Origin: JAJEBT01 sp965221485
Lineage (GTDB): Bacteria > Pseudomonadota > Alphaproteobacteria > MPNO01 > UBA830
Direction of reading: 5' to 3'
DNA: 64,000 bases
Assembly (NCBI GenBank): GCA_965221485.1
Contig: OZ244893.1
Location: 2,170,001-2,234,000, forward strand
Positions 17,083 to 25,502 of this stretch are shown piece after piece. The notes beneath the pieces were generated by a model that made no database searches, was not told the DNA's origin, and saw only the letters and a list, made by a program, of their open reading frames with translations. Each line of letters starts with the position of its first letter. Position 1 is the stretch's first letter. The translations under genes and the position numbers were made by a program.

Positions 17083-18351
17083 ATGAGTGTCTTTACTTCT
17101 ACAGGCCGCCGGACCTGGATCAAGGGGGCCGTTGCCGCGACGGCCCTTGCCGCCAGTTCCGCGCTGATAGCCCCGGCTCAGGCTGCTGATACCATCAAAA
17201 TCGGATTTGGAATGGCTCTGACCGGACCGCTCGGAGCGGCAGGTCAGGCAGCACTGATCGCCATGCAGATATGGCGCGATGACGTCAATGCACAGGGCGG
17301 CATCCTCGGCAAACAGGTCGAGCTCATTCACTATGATGATCAGACGAACCCGGCAACGGTTCCCGGAATTTACACAAAGCTCCTGGACGTCGACAAGGTC
17401 GACTTTGTCGTCTCCGGATACGGCACAAATCTGATCGCACCGGCAATGCCGCTGGTAATGCAGAGAGGGCTGGTGTTTCCCTCACTGTTCGGACTGGCGG
17501 TGAACGAGAAGTTCAAATACGACAACTATTTCCAGATCATGCCAGCCGGACCGGCCCCGCTGACCGACTGGTCCCGCGGGTTCTTTGAGCTGGCCATGGC
17601 CCAGGATCCGAAACCCAAGACCATTGCGCTGGTCGGTGCGGACGCAGAGTTTGCGCGCAACGCCGTCAAGGGTGCTCGAGAACATGCCAAGGAGTACGGG
17701 CTCAAGATTGTTTACGACCGTACCTATCCGCCGAGAACTGCCGATTATTCGCCTATCGTTCGCGCCATTCAGGCTCGCAATCCGGACATTGTATATGTCG
17801 GCTCCTATCCGGCCGATTCTGTCGGTATGGTCAAGGCAGCGACCGAACTGGGTCTGAAGACCAAGATGTTCGGTGGTGGCATGGTCGGACTGCAATACGC
17901 GTCAATCATGACCGCGCTGGGCCCCAAGCTGAACGGAATTGTGAATTACGACTTCTGGGTTCCCGAACCGACCCTCAAGTTCCAGGGCGTCGAAGCATTC
18001 CTGGCGAAGTACCAGAAAGCAGCCCAGGGCAAGGGGGTTGATCCGCTCGGATATTATCTGCCGCCTTACGCCTACGCCTACCTGCAGGTTCTGGGGCAGG
18101 CCATCAGCGCCACAAAGAGCATGGATCACGCCAAGGTCGGGGCCTACATTCGGTCCACAACGTTCGATACCGTCGTCGGCAAGGTCAGTTTCGCGCCGAA
18201 TGGCGAGTGGTCGAAGACCAGGGCTCTCATGGTTCAGTATCAGGGGATCAAGGACAACAAGCTTGACACCTTCACCAAACCCGGAACCCGCGTCGTGTTG
18301 TATCCCTCCGAATGGAAGTCGGGATCCATCAACTATCCGTACGCGCAATAG
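17083..18351 (+). CDS. ABC transporter substrate-binding protein (branched-chain amino-acid / amide type)
   Basis: The 422-residue periplasmic binding protein starts with a Tat-like signal (GRRTWIKG, then a hydrophobic stretch ending in 'PAQAADT'). The mature part begins 'IKIGFGMALTGPLGAAGQ', typical of LivK-type type-1 binding folds, with 'NAQGGILGKQVELIHYDD' soon after. It captures a small solute in the periplasm and delivers it to the LivHM permease encoded just downstream. A strong AGGAGGGG ribosome-binding site precedes the ATG. These families also bind aromatic acids, amides and urea, so the ligand cannot be read directly. A nested hairpin follows the gene. Confidence 0.94.
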   Translation: MSVFTSTGRRTWIKGAVAATALAASSALIAPAQAADTIKIGFGMALTGPLGAAGQAALIAMQIWRDDVNAQGGILGKQVELIHYDDQTNPATVPGIYTKLLDVDKVDFVVSGYGTNLIAPAMPLVMQRGLVFPSLFGLAVNEKFKYDNYFQIMPAGPAPLTDWSRGFFELAMAQDPKPKTIALVGADAEFARNAVKGAREHAKEYGLKIVYDRTYPPRTADYSPIVRAIQARNPDIVYVGSYPADSVGMVKAATELGLKTKMFGGGMVGLQYASIMTALGPKLNGIVNYDFWVPEPTLKFQGVEAFLAKYQKAAQGKGVDPLGYYLPPYAYAYLQVLGQAISATKSMDHAKVGAYIRSTTFDTVVGKVSFAPNGEWSKTRALMVQYQGIKDNKLDTFTKPGTRVVLYPSEWKSGSINYPYAQ

Positions 18352-18391
18352 CGCACACCATCATTGTCGGCCGCGTCACAGACCGGCTGTC

Positions 18392-18436
18392 CAGGGCCCG
18401 CTTCGAGGGCGTCATGCCCCTGCGAACCGGGCCCTG
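18392..18436 (+). repeat. Nested intercistronic hairpin between binding-protein and permease genes
   Basis: A perfect 9-bp outer stem (CAGGGCCCG 18392-18400 with 18428-18436) encloses an inner GGGC/GCCC stem-loop. There is no U tract, so this is not a standard terminator. Its place between a binding-protein gene and its permease genes fits an RNA element that stabilises the upstream message and lowers downstream expression. Confidence 0.65.
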
Positions 18437-18518
18437 ATGGTGGCTGGGCAACCGGCTGGCGGTCACAAAACGCCGCCGGCCAGGGTCTTCGACAGACTGA
18501 AACAGGACCAGCACCAAA

Positions 18519-19391
18519 GTGTTTACCGTTGATCTATTCCTGAATGCGATCGTCGCGGGCATCATGCTCGGCGGATTCTATGCAGCCGTCAGCCTCGGAC
18601 TGTCCGTGGTTTTCGGACAGCTGGATATCGTCAATATCGCCCATCCCGCGTTCGTGATCCTGGGCTCCTATATCGCCTATATGTGCAACAGCTGGCTGGC
18701 CTGGGATCCTATCCTGGTAGGGGTGCTCTTTGCCCCCGTCTTCTACCTGCTCGGTGTCACGGTCTATCGCATCTATTTCGAGAGCTTCGAGAGAAAAGAC
18801 GACGAGGCACTGCGCGGTCTCGCTTTCTTCTTCGGAGTGATGTTCATCATCGAAGTCGGGTTGATTCTGGCCTATGGCGTCGATTTCAGATCTGTTCAGG
18901 CCTTCTATATCGGGGATAATTGGCAGATCGGTCCGATAGGAATACCGACACGCATGTTTGTACCATTCTGCGTCTCGTTGCTCATGTTTGGCGCGGTCTA
19001 TCTCTATCTGTCGCGAACCTTCACGGGACGCGCAATCATGGCCGTCGCCCAGGACCGCCTGGCCTTGCAGCTCATGGCCGCAAATCCGGTCCGGATCAAA
19101 CAGATCGGCTTCGGAATCGGTATAGCGACAGCATCCGTTGCCGGCGCCCTGCTGATCATCATTATCCCGGTCGAACCATCTGTTGGCCGTCTCTATATCG
19201 GTCAGGTTTTTGCGATTGCAGTGCTGGCCGGCCTCGGATCGATTCCCGGAACCCTGGTTGCCGGGCTGATCCTTGGCATCGCCGAGAGTTTTGTCGCGAC
19301 ATTTTATGGTCCTTCATGGGCGCCGGCCGTAGCCTTCGGCATTCTGCTGCTCGCACTCGCGTTCCGGCCTCAGGGCCTGTTCGGGCGCTAG
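18519..19391 (+). CDS. livH: Branched-chain amino-acid-type ABC transporter permease LivH
   Basis: This 290-residue inner-membrane protein has about eight hydrophobic segments. It shows LivH family motifs: the N-terminal 'GIMLGGFYAAVSLGLSVVFG', 'DIVNIAHPAFVILGSY', 'GRAIMAVAQDRLALQLMA', and the C-terminal 'VLAGLGSIPGTLVAGLILG'. It begins with GTG at 18519, with AGGA about 12 bases upstream. It forms the transmembrane channel with LivM, which starts five bases after its stop codon. It is expressed behind the binding-protein gene and a nested hairpin. Confidence 0.95.
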   Translation: MFTVDLFLNAIVAGIMLGGFYAAVSLGLSVVFGQLDIVNIAHPAFVILGSYIAYMCNSWLAWDPILVGVLFAPVFYLLGVTVYRIYFESFERKDDEALRGLAFFFGVMFIIEVGLILAYGVDFRSVQAFYIGDNWQIGPIGIPTRMFVPFCVSLLMFGAVYLYLSRTFTGRAIMAVAQDRLALQLMAANPVRIKQIGFGIGIATASVAGALLIIIIPVEPSVGRLYIGQVFAIAVLAGLGSIPGTLVAGLILGIAESFVATFYGPSWAPAVAFGILLLALAFRPQGLFGR

Positions 19392-19395
19392 AACC

Positions 19396-20346
19396 ATGTT
19401 CATAAAATCCTTCTGGTTCTGGGCGATCCTGATCGCAGTTGTTGGTGCATTGGCCACCGTTCTCGACGTCATAGCCGTCAACAAGTTCGTGTATTTTGCC
19501 GGCTACGTCGTCCTGCAATATGTCGTGCTGGCCACCGCCTGGAACATCATGGGCGGGTATATGGGCTATGTGAATTTCGGCTCCGCAGGGTTCTTCGCAA
19601 TTGGCGCCTATACATCGGTGGTCATCTACAATCTGATGGGCGTGCACCTCCTGCTCATGATCCCGATCGCCGGGGTTGTCTGCGGTCTCATGGGGCTGGC
19701 GACCGGCTATCTGACGCTCAGGTTGCGGGGCGTTTTCTTTGCCATCGCCACACTTGCCCTGGCGGTCGTCCTCGAAACACTCATCACGAACTGGGACTAT
19801 GTGGGCGGCGCATCGGGCGCCTATGTGCTTCGTCCCCGCGAAATCACGCCATTCGGCGACTACATCGAATTCCTGTTTTTTGTCATGCTGCTACTGGCGA
19901 TCTTTGCAGTGGCGGTCGCCCGCTGGATCGAGAGATCCAAGATGGGCCGCGGTTTTGCAGCCATCAGGGACGATGAACTGGCGGCAGAATGCGCCGGTGT
20001 CCCGACCTTGAGGCTGAAACTGATCTCGACCACGATTTCAGGATTTCTCATGGGCGTCGCCGGCGCACCGTTCGCCCTCTATGTAAGCTTTGTCGAGCCG
20101 GCCTCGGCTTTCAACCTTGTCTATGCAGTCAATGCCATCGCAATGCCAATGATCGGCGGCGCCACAACATGGATCGGACCGCTCATCGGAGCCTTGCTGC
20201 TCGGAACCGTTCAGCAGGTCGCAACAGTCACGATTTCGTCGGAACTCAACCTCCTGATCGTCGGCGTGCTGCTGGTGTTTTTCGTCATTGCTGCACCCGA
20301 TGGAATTGTCGGGCTGTTTCGCAAATGGTGGGGCAAAAGCAAATGA
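19396..20346 (+). CDS. livM: Branched-chain amino-acid-type ABC transporter permease LivM
   Basis: The 316-residue membrane protein has the LivM signature 'WNIMGGYMGYVNFGSAGFFAIGAYTSV', a central 'TLRLRGVFFAIATLALAVVLE' segment, and the cytoplasmic coupling region 'RGFAAIRDDELAAECAGV'. It forms the heterodimeric channel with LivH. Its TGA stop overlaps the ATG of the livG-type ATPase gene, so translation is probably coupled. Confidence 0.95.
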   Translation: MFIKSFWFWAILIAVVGALATVLDVIAVNKFVYFAGYVVLQYVVLATAWNIMGGYMGYVNFGSAGFFAIGAYTSVVIYNLMGVHLLLMIPIAGVVCGLMGLATGYLTLRLRGVFFAIATLALAVVLETLITNWDYVGGASGAYVLRPREITPFGDYIEFLFFVMLLLAIFAVAVARWIERSKMGRGFAAIRDDELAAECAGVPTLRLKLISTTISGFLMGVAGAPFALYVSFVEPASAFNLVYAVNAIAMPMIGGATTWIGPLIGALLLGTVQQVATVTISSELNLLIVGVLLVFFVIAAPDGIVGLFRKWWGKSK

Positions 20347-21065
20347 GCGCGGAAACTCTTCTGGACGTTCGCGGTGTCAGCAAGCATTTCGGGGGGTTCA
20401 CGGCGCTCGACACGGTCGATTTTCATGTCACCAAAGGGGAACGCTTTGGCCTGATCGGCCCAAACGGCTCAGGCAAGACCACCATGATCAATTGCATCTC
20501 GGGAGCTCTGGCAAATGACGCCGGGGAAATTTTCTTCAACAACGAGAAACTTGATGGGATGAAACCCCATCAGCGAACCCGTATCGGCATTTCCCGTTCC
20601 TTCCAGATCCCGAAGCCGTTCAGTTCGATGACGGTCCTTGAAAACCTGGCCATTCCGCTGGAGTACGCCACCGGGGCCGATCCTGGAGAGATCCGCTCAC
20701 GAGCTCTGGAAATCCTGACGACGATCGGACTTGCGGATTCCGCCGATGTCAACTCCGGAAGCCTTACCCAGATCGACATGCGGAAACTCGAACTGGCCCG
20801 CGCCATGGCCGCCGATCCGCAATTGCTGATTTCTGATGAAGCCATGGCAGGGCTGTCCTCAGCGGAAGTGGATGACATTCTGGAAATCCTTTTCCGGCTC
20901 AATGAGCGCGGCATTACGATTATCATGATCGAACACATCATGCGGGCTGTTATGCGTTTCTCCGAGCGGATCGTGGTTCTTGATGCGGGAAAAAAGATCG
21001 CGGAAGGTACCCCTGAAGAGATCGTCGACAATCCGGAAGTTGAAAGGGCCTATCTCGGTGAGTAG
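20343..21065 (+). CDS. livG: ABC transporter ATP-binding protein LivG
   Basis: This 240-residue ABC ATPase has Walker A 'GPNGSGKTT', a Q-loop in 'RTRIGISRSFQIPKPF', Walker B 'QLLISDEAMAG' and the switch His in 'IIMIEHIMRAV'. The ABC signature that normally reads LSGGQ is replaced by 'GSLTQIDMRKLELARA', a degenerate form found in some LivG proteins. With LivF it hydrolyses ATP to drive uptake. The start at 20343 overlaps the livM stop. The product ends eight bases into livF. Confidence 0.94.
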   Translation: MSAETLLDVRGVSKHFGGFTALDTVDFHVTKGERFGLIGPNGSGKTTMINCISGALANDAGEIFFNNEKLDGMKPHQRTRIGISRSFQIPKPFSSMTVLENLAIPLEYATGADPGEIRSRALEILTTIGLADSADVNSGSLTQIDMRKLELARAMAADPQLLISDEAMAGLSSAEVDDILEILFRLNERGITIIMIEHIMRAVMRFSERIVVLDAGKKIAEGTPEEIVDNPEVERAYLGE

Positions 21066-21786
21066 CATCATCGTCGACAATATAGAGGCGGGTTACGGAT
21101 CTGTCCGCGTCCTGCACGGGACATCTGTAACGGTCAATACCGGAGAGACTGTTGCGCTTCTCGGTACCAACGGAAACGGCAAGTCAACCCTGATCAAATG
21201 CATTATGGGCATGGTCGAGCCCGGTTCAGGATCCATTACCCTGAAAACGGACGACGGAGAAGAGATCAACCTGATCGGAAAACTCCCCCAGGAAATCGTT
21301 GATCTTGGCGTCGTTCTTGTTCCGGAAGGACGACGCCTTTTCCCGCGTCTTACGGTCGAGGAAAACATGATGCTTGGCGCTTTTCGGCCAACGGCCAGGG
21401 AGCGCATTCAGGAGAACCTGGCCTTTGCGTTCGAAGCCTTTCCCGTCCTCGCCCAACGACGGCGACAGCTCGCCGGATCAATGTCAGGCGGCGAGCAGCA
21501 GATGCTGGCAGTGGCAAGGGCCCTGATGTCGGAGCCCCGCATCCTCCTCGTGGACGAACCATCAGTGGGGCTCGCCCCCATTCTGGTCAGCCGCATGATT
21601 GCCAAGATCAAGGAGCTCAAGGAGCAGCGCAACCTGACGGTCCTGATGGCGGAGCAGAATTTCAATCAGGCTATCAAGATCGCCGATCGAGGCTACATTA
21701 TCGTCCATGGTGAAATCGCATTTTCTGCCCCGACCGATGAACTGGCGGAAAACGAGATGGTCAAGCAGTATTATCTGGGCGTCTGA
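21058..21786 (+). CDS. livF: ABC transporter ATP-binding protein LivF
   Basis: This 242-residue ABC ATPase has Walker A 'GTNGNGKSTLI', the canonical signature 'SMSGGEQQMLAVARA', Walker B 'RILLVDEPSVGLAP' and switch His replaced by Gln in 'VLMAEQNFNQA', as is usual in LivF. The GTG start at 21058 is chosen because the conserved N-terminus (VSSIIVDNIEAGYG) begins there; it overlaps livG by eight bases. It is the last gene of the five-gene transporter operon, followed by a hairpin and T run. Confidence 0.93.
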   Translation: MSSIIVDNIEAGYGSVRVLHGTSVTVNTGETVALLGTNGNGKSTLIKCIMGMVEPGSGSITLKTDDGEEINLIGKLPQEIVDLGVVLVPEGRRLFPRLTVEENMMLGAFRPTARERIQENLAFAFEAFPVLAQRRRQLAGSMSGGEQQMLAVARALMSEPRILLVDEPSVGLAPILVSRMIAKIKELKEQRNLTVLMAEQNFNQAIKIADRGYIIVHGEIAFSAPTDELAENEMVKQYYLGV

Positions 21787-21827
21787 CCGGTTTTCATAAC
21801 CGGAACGCCTCGTCTTTTTTGTTCCGG
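21787..21827 (+). terminator. Probable terminator after livF, with two overlapping hairpins
   Basis: A 6-bp hairpin (CCGGTT 21787-21792, AACCGG 21798-21803) is followed by a T-rich stretch containing six T's (21815-21820). A second pairing, CCGGAAC 21800-21806 with GTTCCGG 21821-21827, shares bases with the first and encloses the T run. Only one can form at a time. It lies at the end of the transporter operon and within the leader of the sulfhydrylase gene. Confidence 0.5.
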
Positions 21828-21875
21828 CCGTCACGCTTGCCTCCCGGTGTTCGGCAGGACCAACGCCAGGACAAA

Positions 21876-23198
21876 ATGCCCATGATCGACCCCAGGCTTT
21901 TCAAATTCGACACGCTGGGGCTGCATGCCGGACAGCAGCCGGACCCCGCCACAGGCGCCCGTGCCGTACCGATATATCAGACCACGTCGTACGTATTCCG
22001 CGATACGGACCATGCCGCAGCCCTGTTCAATCTCGAGCGCGCCGGGCATATCTATTCGAGGATTTCGAACCCGACCTGCGCTGTCCTTGAAGAGCGGATC
22101 AGCGCTCTCGAAGGCGGTGTCGGCGCAATTGCGACCAGTTCCGGCCAGGCAGCACTTCATCTCGGAATCGTTACCCTGATGGGTCAGGGCGCACATATTG
22201 TCTCCTCGGCATCTATTTACGGCGGCAGTCACAATCTTTTCCATCACACCCTGCCCAGGTTCGGCATCACGACAACATTTGTCGATCCCCGCGACCCCCA
22301 GGCCTTCGCCGCCGCGATTCGCCCCGAGACCCGTCTTGTATTTGGCGAAACACTGGGCAATCCCGGCCTCGAGGTGATGGATTTGCCACGCATCGCCAAA
22401 ATCGCCCATGAGGCCAACATTCCGTTGATGATCGACAATACGTTTGCAACTCCCTGGCTGTGCCGGCCATTCGAGCATGGCGTCGATATCGTCATGCATT
22501 CGGCAACCAAGTTCCTGGGGGGACACGGCACATCGATCGGCGGTCTTCTCGTTGATTCGGGACGTTTTGACTGGGATTCCTCCGGCTTGTTCCCAACCCT
22601 TACCGAGCCTTACGATGGCTATCACGGGCTCGCTTTTTCCGACGAGTTCGGACCCGGAGCCTTCATCATGCGCGCCAGGGCAGAGGGATTGCGGGATTTC
22701 GGCGCGACCATGAGCCCGATCAACGCGTTCCAGATTCTCCAGGGCGTCGAGACTCTTCATGTTCGTATGCCGCGACATGTGGAGAACGCGAGAAAGATCA
22801 TCGCCTTCCTCGATGCCCATGACGCCGTCGAATGGATCACGTGGCCGGAGCGTGCAGACCATGCGGACCAGGCCATCGCCGCCCGGCTGCTTCCTCGAGG
22901 GCCGGGAGCCATCTTTTCCTTCGGGATCAAGGGTGGGCGCGAGGCTGGTCGGGCCTTTATCGAGCGTCTGTCCCTGTTTTCCCACCTTGCGAATGTTGGC
23001 GATGCCAAGTCTCTGGTCATCCACCCGGCCAGCACGACTCATCAGCAGATGGACGCAGCTGCTCTCAAGGCAGCCGGTATCGGGGAAGAACTGATCCGTC
23101 TGTCCATCGGGCTTGAGGATCCCGACGACCTGATTTCCGATCTCGATCAGGCGCTCCGGTCCGCCCTTCGGCAAACCCGGCTGCAAGCTGCTGAATGA
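21876..23198 (+). CDS. metY: O-acetylhomoserine aminocarboxypropyltransferase / sulfhydrylase
   Basis: The 440-residue PLP enzyme belongs to the Cys/Met-metabolism family in its long (MetY/O-acetylhomoserine sulfhydrylase) form. Visible are 'LHAGQQPDPATGARAVPIYQTTSYVF', 'YSRISNPTCAVLEERI', the PLP lysine in 'HSATKFLGGHG', and 'KSLVIHPASTTHQQM'. It forms homocysteine from O-acetylhomoserine and sulfide, so it belongs to methionine synthesis. The start at 21876 (MPMIDPRLF) is supported by the conserved N-terminus; a second ATG at 21882 is possible. Its stop overlaps the following alpha/beta hydrolase start, so the two are coupled. Confidence 0.93.
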   Translation: MPMIDPRLFKFDTLGLHAGQQPDPATGARAVPIYQTTSYVFRDTDHAAALFNLERAGHIYSRISNPTCAVLEERISALEGGVGAIATSSGQAALHLGIVTLMGQGAHIVSSASIYGGSHNLFHHTLPRFGITTTFVDPRDPQAFAAAIRPETRLVFGETLGNPGLEVMDLPRIAKIAHEANIPLMIDNTFATPWLCRPFEHGVDIVMHSATKFLGGHGTSIGGLLVDSGRFDWDSSGLFPTLTEPYDGYHGLAFSDEFGPGAFIMRARAEGLRDFGATMSPINAFQILQGVETLHVRMPRHVENARKIIAFLDAHDAVEWITWPERADHADQAIAARLLPRGPGAIFSFGIKGGREAGRAFIERLSLFSHLANVGDAKSLVIHPASTTHQQMDAAALKAAGIGEELIRLSIGLEDPDDLISDLDQALRSALRQTRLQAAE

Positions 23199-23989
23199 TG
23201 GAACTCCGTGTCAACGGAAAGCGTGTCTTCGGAACGACAGGCGGCCAGACGTTTGACAGAGTTCAACCCGCGCTGATTTTCGTCCATGGCGCGGGTATGG
23301 ATCACACGGTCTGGTCATTGCAAACAAGATGGTTTGCGTGGCGGGGTCGTTCCGTTTTTGCCGTCGATCTGCCCGGACACGGGCGTTCTGAAGGTCCACC
23401 GCTTGCAACGATCGAGGAACAGGCAGCATGGCTTCTGGAGCTGGTTGAAGCTGCCGGCAATCCGTCGATAACCCTGATCGGCCACTCCATGGGCGCCCTG
23501 GCCTCTCTGGCTGCTGCCTCAAGGCCAAACGCAACCAAGATCAGCGCGCTGGCTCTTCTGGGAATCGGTGCCGAAATGCCGGTTCACCCGGATCTCCTGC
23601 ATGCGGCACGTGACAATGAGGCGACTGCGCGAGACTTCATCATGTCCTGGGGATTTGGGCTACCTGCTCACTTTGGTGCAAACCCGGCTCCCGGTCTGTG
23701 GATGCAGGGTGGAGGCCGGTCGCTGCTCTCGCGGGCCAAGACGGGAGTCCTTCATATCGACCTCGCCGCCTGTGACGCGTACAAGACAGCACGCGACGCC
23801 GCGCAAGGGACCAGGTGCCCTGTGCTGTTTATAGTGGGCGGCAGCGATCGGATGACTCCTCCTTCCGCTGCGGCTGAATTGGCCCAACAGGTAACCGGTT
23901 CAAGAACTGTCACGATTGCCAACGCGGGACACATGATGATGGTGGAAAAGCCGGACGAGACTCTCGACGCGCTCATCTCTCTGTCCTGA
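23195..23989 (+). CDS. Alpha/beta hydrolase
   Basis: The 264-residue alpha/beta hydrolase has the oxyanion loop 'FVHGAGMDHTVW', 'DLPGHGRSEGPP', the nucleophile elbow 'GHSMGA', a late Asp in 'VGGSDRMTPP', and the catalytic His in 'NAGHMMMVEKPDE'. It is probably a cytoplasmic ester or C-C bond hydrolase. The start overlaps the sulfhydrylase stop (ATGATGG overlap), with a second ATG three bases later as an alternative. The coupling to a MetY-type enzyme resembles pairs in which the hydrolase acts on an acylated amino-acid precursor, but nothing in the sequence fixes the substrate. Confidence 0.92.
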   Translation: MMELRVNGKRVFGTTGGQTFDRVQPALIFVHGAGMDHTVWSLQTRWFAWRGRSVFAVDLPGHGRSEGPPLATIEEQAAWLLELVEAAGNPSITLIGHSMGALASLAAASRPNATKISALALLGIGAEMPVHPDLLHAARDNEATARDFIMSWGFGLPAHFGANPAPGLWMQGGGRSLLSRAKTGVLHIDLAACDAYKTARDAAQGTRCPVLFIVGGSDRMTPPSAAAELAQQVTGSRTVTIANAGHMMMVEKPDETLDALISLS

Positions 23990-24321
23990 CCGCGGCCTTG
24001 CGCTGATCCAGGGCTCTCGCCTGGCAGAGAGGAGAGGAAGAACAGGATTGTCACGGCCCGAAGCCTGATTAGGTTTCCTGAGCGTCTTCAGGCAGGCATC
24101 CCCGGCCACACGCCAATTGGTATCCACTTCCGGTGGCATGTCGGGTTCAATGACGGAATGATCGCGAATCTGCAGGTCCGGCACTCGGGACCCAGACAGG
24201 AATATACAATGGAACACGAGTTGGCTCAGAAATTCCCGGGACGCCATTGTTGGACTACACTTGCCTCCGGGATCCGCTGACCCTGTCAACTCCGAAACGA
24301 CAACAATGGGAGTTCGTGATC
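23990..24321. other. Intergenic region before the bicupin gene
   Basis: This gap of about 330 bp contains no credible gene. The last 20 bases hold a GGGAG ribosome-binding site for the bicupin ATG. No terminator for the preceding operon is obvious. Confidence 0.4.
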
Positions 24322-25479
24322 ATGGCAACACAACTGCGGCCAACTCTCGCCGACACGGAACTGCCGGACAATGCGCTTGCTGAGATGGAACGGCTCAATG
24401 CTGAAGCGACTTCCCTCAATATCTGGCTTCGCACCCAGGCAAACGCACCGATGCACCCGCCCTGGCATCGTCCCGAGCTCCCGGAGCAGCAGAGACCCGG
24501 ACGGGCTGAGCCCTGTCTTTGGAAATGGTCGGAATACGAGCCGTATCTTCATCGCCTGGCAGCCATTGCCCCACTGGAATTCACGGAGCGGCAACAGTTT
24601 CTCCTCACCAATCCCGGATTTGGTGGTGCGCTCAAGGCCACAACATCGATCCGTGTCGCGGTGTCCATCTACAAGCCGGGCGATTTTGCAGAAATCCACA
24701 GGCATACGCCCAATGCGAGCCGTACGATCCTTTCCAATGGGGGCGGCTACACGATTGTGGAAGATGAGCATTGCGAAGCCGGCCACGGCGACCTGATCCT
24801 GACCCCGAACGGCACCTGGCACGGTCATGGCAATGACTCGGGGTCATCCGTCATATGGGTCGATGTCCTTGACTGGCCTCTTCTGGAGTTCCTTGATGCC
24901 ATCTGGATCGACTCCGAGTACAACCGAGCAGCAGGCAATGCAGATCCGCCCAAGGCCGGTCTGTCCGGGAGACTCTACGGAGCAGGAGGCATATTGCCCC
25001 GAACACAGGGTCCTGGTCGGAGCGGCAGTACCAACAATACGCCCCTGTTTCACTACAGCGGAAACGACATTCGCAGCACACTCAATGACAGGCGCGACCT
25101 CGAAGGCACGGTCTGGGACGCGGTGACCGTGGATTTCGTCAACCCGGAAACCGGTAACGCACCACTCAGCACGCTTGGATACTCGGCCACGCTGTTGAGG
25201 CCGGGCGAAGCGACAGCACCCAGCCGATCCACCGCGGGAACGTTTTGCACCGCAATCTCCGGCAAGGGTTACACGATGGTGGATGGGCAGCGTCTCGACT
25301 GGAACAGTAACGATCTGTTCGTCGTCCCAAATCATCGATGGCATCATCATGTCAATGAATCCGGTGATCAGGATGCGATTTTCTACAGTATTTCAGATCG
25401 GCCACTCCTGGAGCGGATCGGTCACTACCGGCGACAGGGCCGAACGACTGGTGGTGATGTTGTGGAGATTACGGATTGA
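24322..25479 (+). CDS. Cupin ring-cleavage dioxygenase, gentisate 1,2-dioxygenase-like
   Basis: The 385-residue bicupin has two jelly-roll domains, at about residues 90-190 and 255-370. The first keeps the iron-binding pattern of gentisate and salicylate dioxygenases ('EIHRHTPNASRTIL', then 'GTWHGHGND'). The second has 'NHRWHHHVNESG'. The N-terminal 'LWKWSEYEPYL' segment is typical of the family. These Fe(II) enzymes cleave the ring of gentisate, salicylate or 1-hydroxy-2-naphthoate between C1 and C2. The ATG at 24322 is chosen for its GGGAG ribosome-binding site and conserved start. No maleylpyruvate isomerase or fumarylpyruvate hydrolase gene is adjacent, so the exact substrate is open. Confidence 0.88.
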   Translation: MATQLRPTLADTELPDNALAEMERLNAEATSLNIWLRTQANAPMHPPWHRPELPEQQRPGRAEPCLWKWSEYEPYLHRLAAIAPLEFTERQQFLLTNPGFGGALKATTSIRVAVSIYKPGDFAEIHRHTPNASRTILSNGGGYTIVEDEHCEAGHGDLILTPNGTWHGHGNDSGSSVIWVDVLDWPLLEFLDAIWIDSEYNRAAGNADPPKAGLSGRLYGAGGILPRTQGPGRSGSTNNTPLFHYSGNDIRSTLNDRRDLEGTVWDAVTVDFVNPETGNAPLSTLGYSATLLRPGEATAPSRSTAGTFCTAISGKGYTMVDGQRLDWNSNDLFVVPNHRWHHHVNESGDQDAIFYSISDRPLLERIGHYRRQGRTTGGDVVEITD

Positions 25480-25502
25480 TCGGGTTTGTGGAGGTTTGAA
25501 GG

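Noticed and set aside
21787..21875. SAM-II riboswitch upstream of the sulfhydrylase gene
   Set aside because: The gene and clade would fit, but I do not see the conserved SAM-II core, only two overlapping simple stems.
21831..23186. A 451-codon minus-strand open frame opposite the sulfhydrylase gene
   Set aside because: It is a shadow of a well-supported PLP enzyme; no motif or ribosome-binding site supports it.
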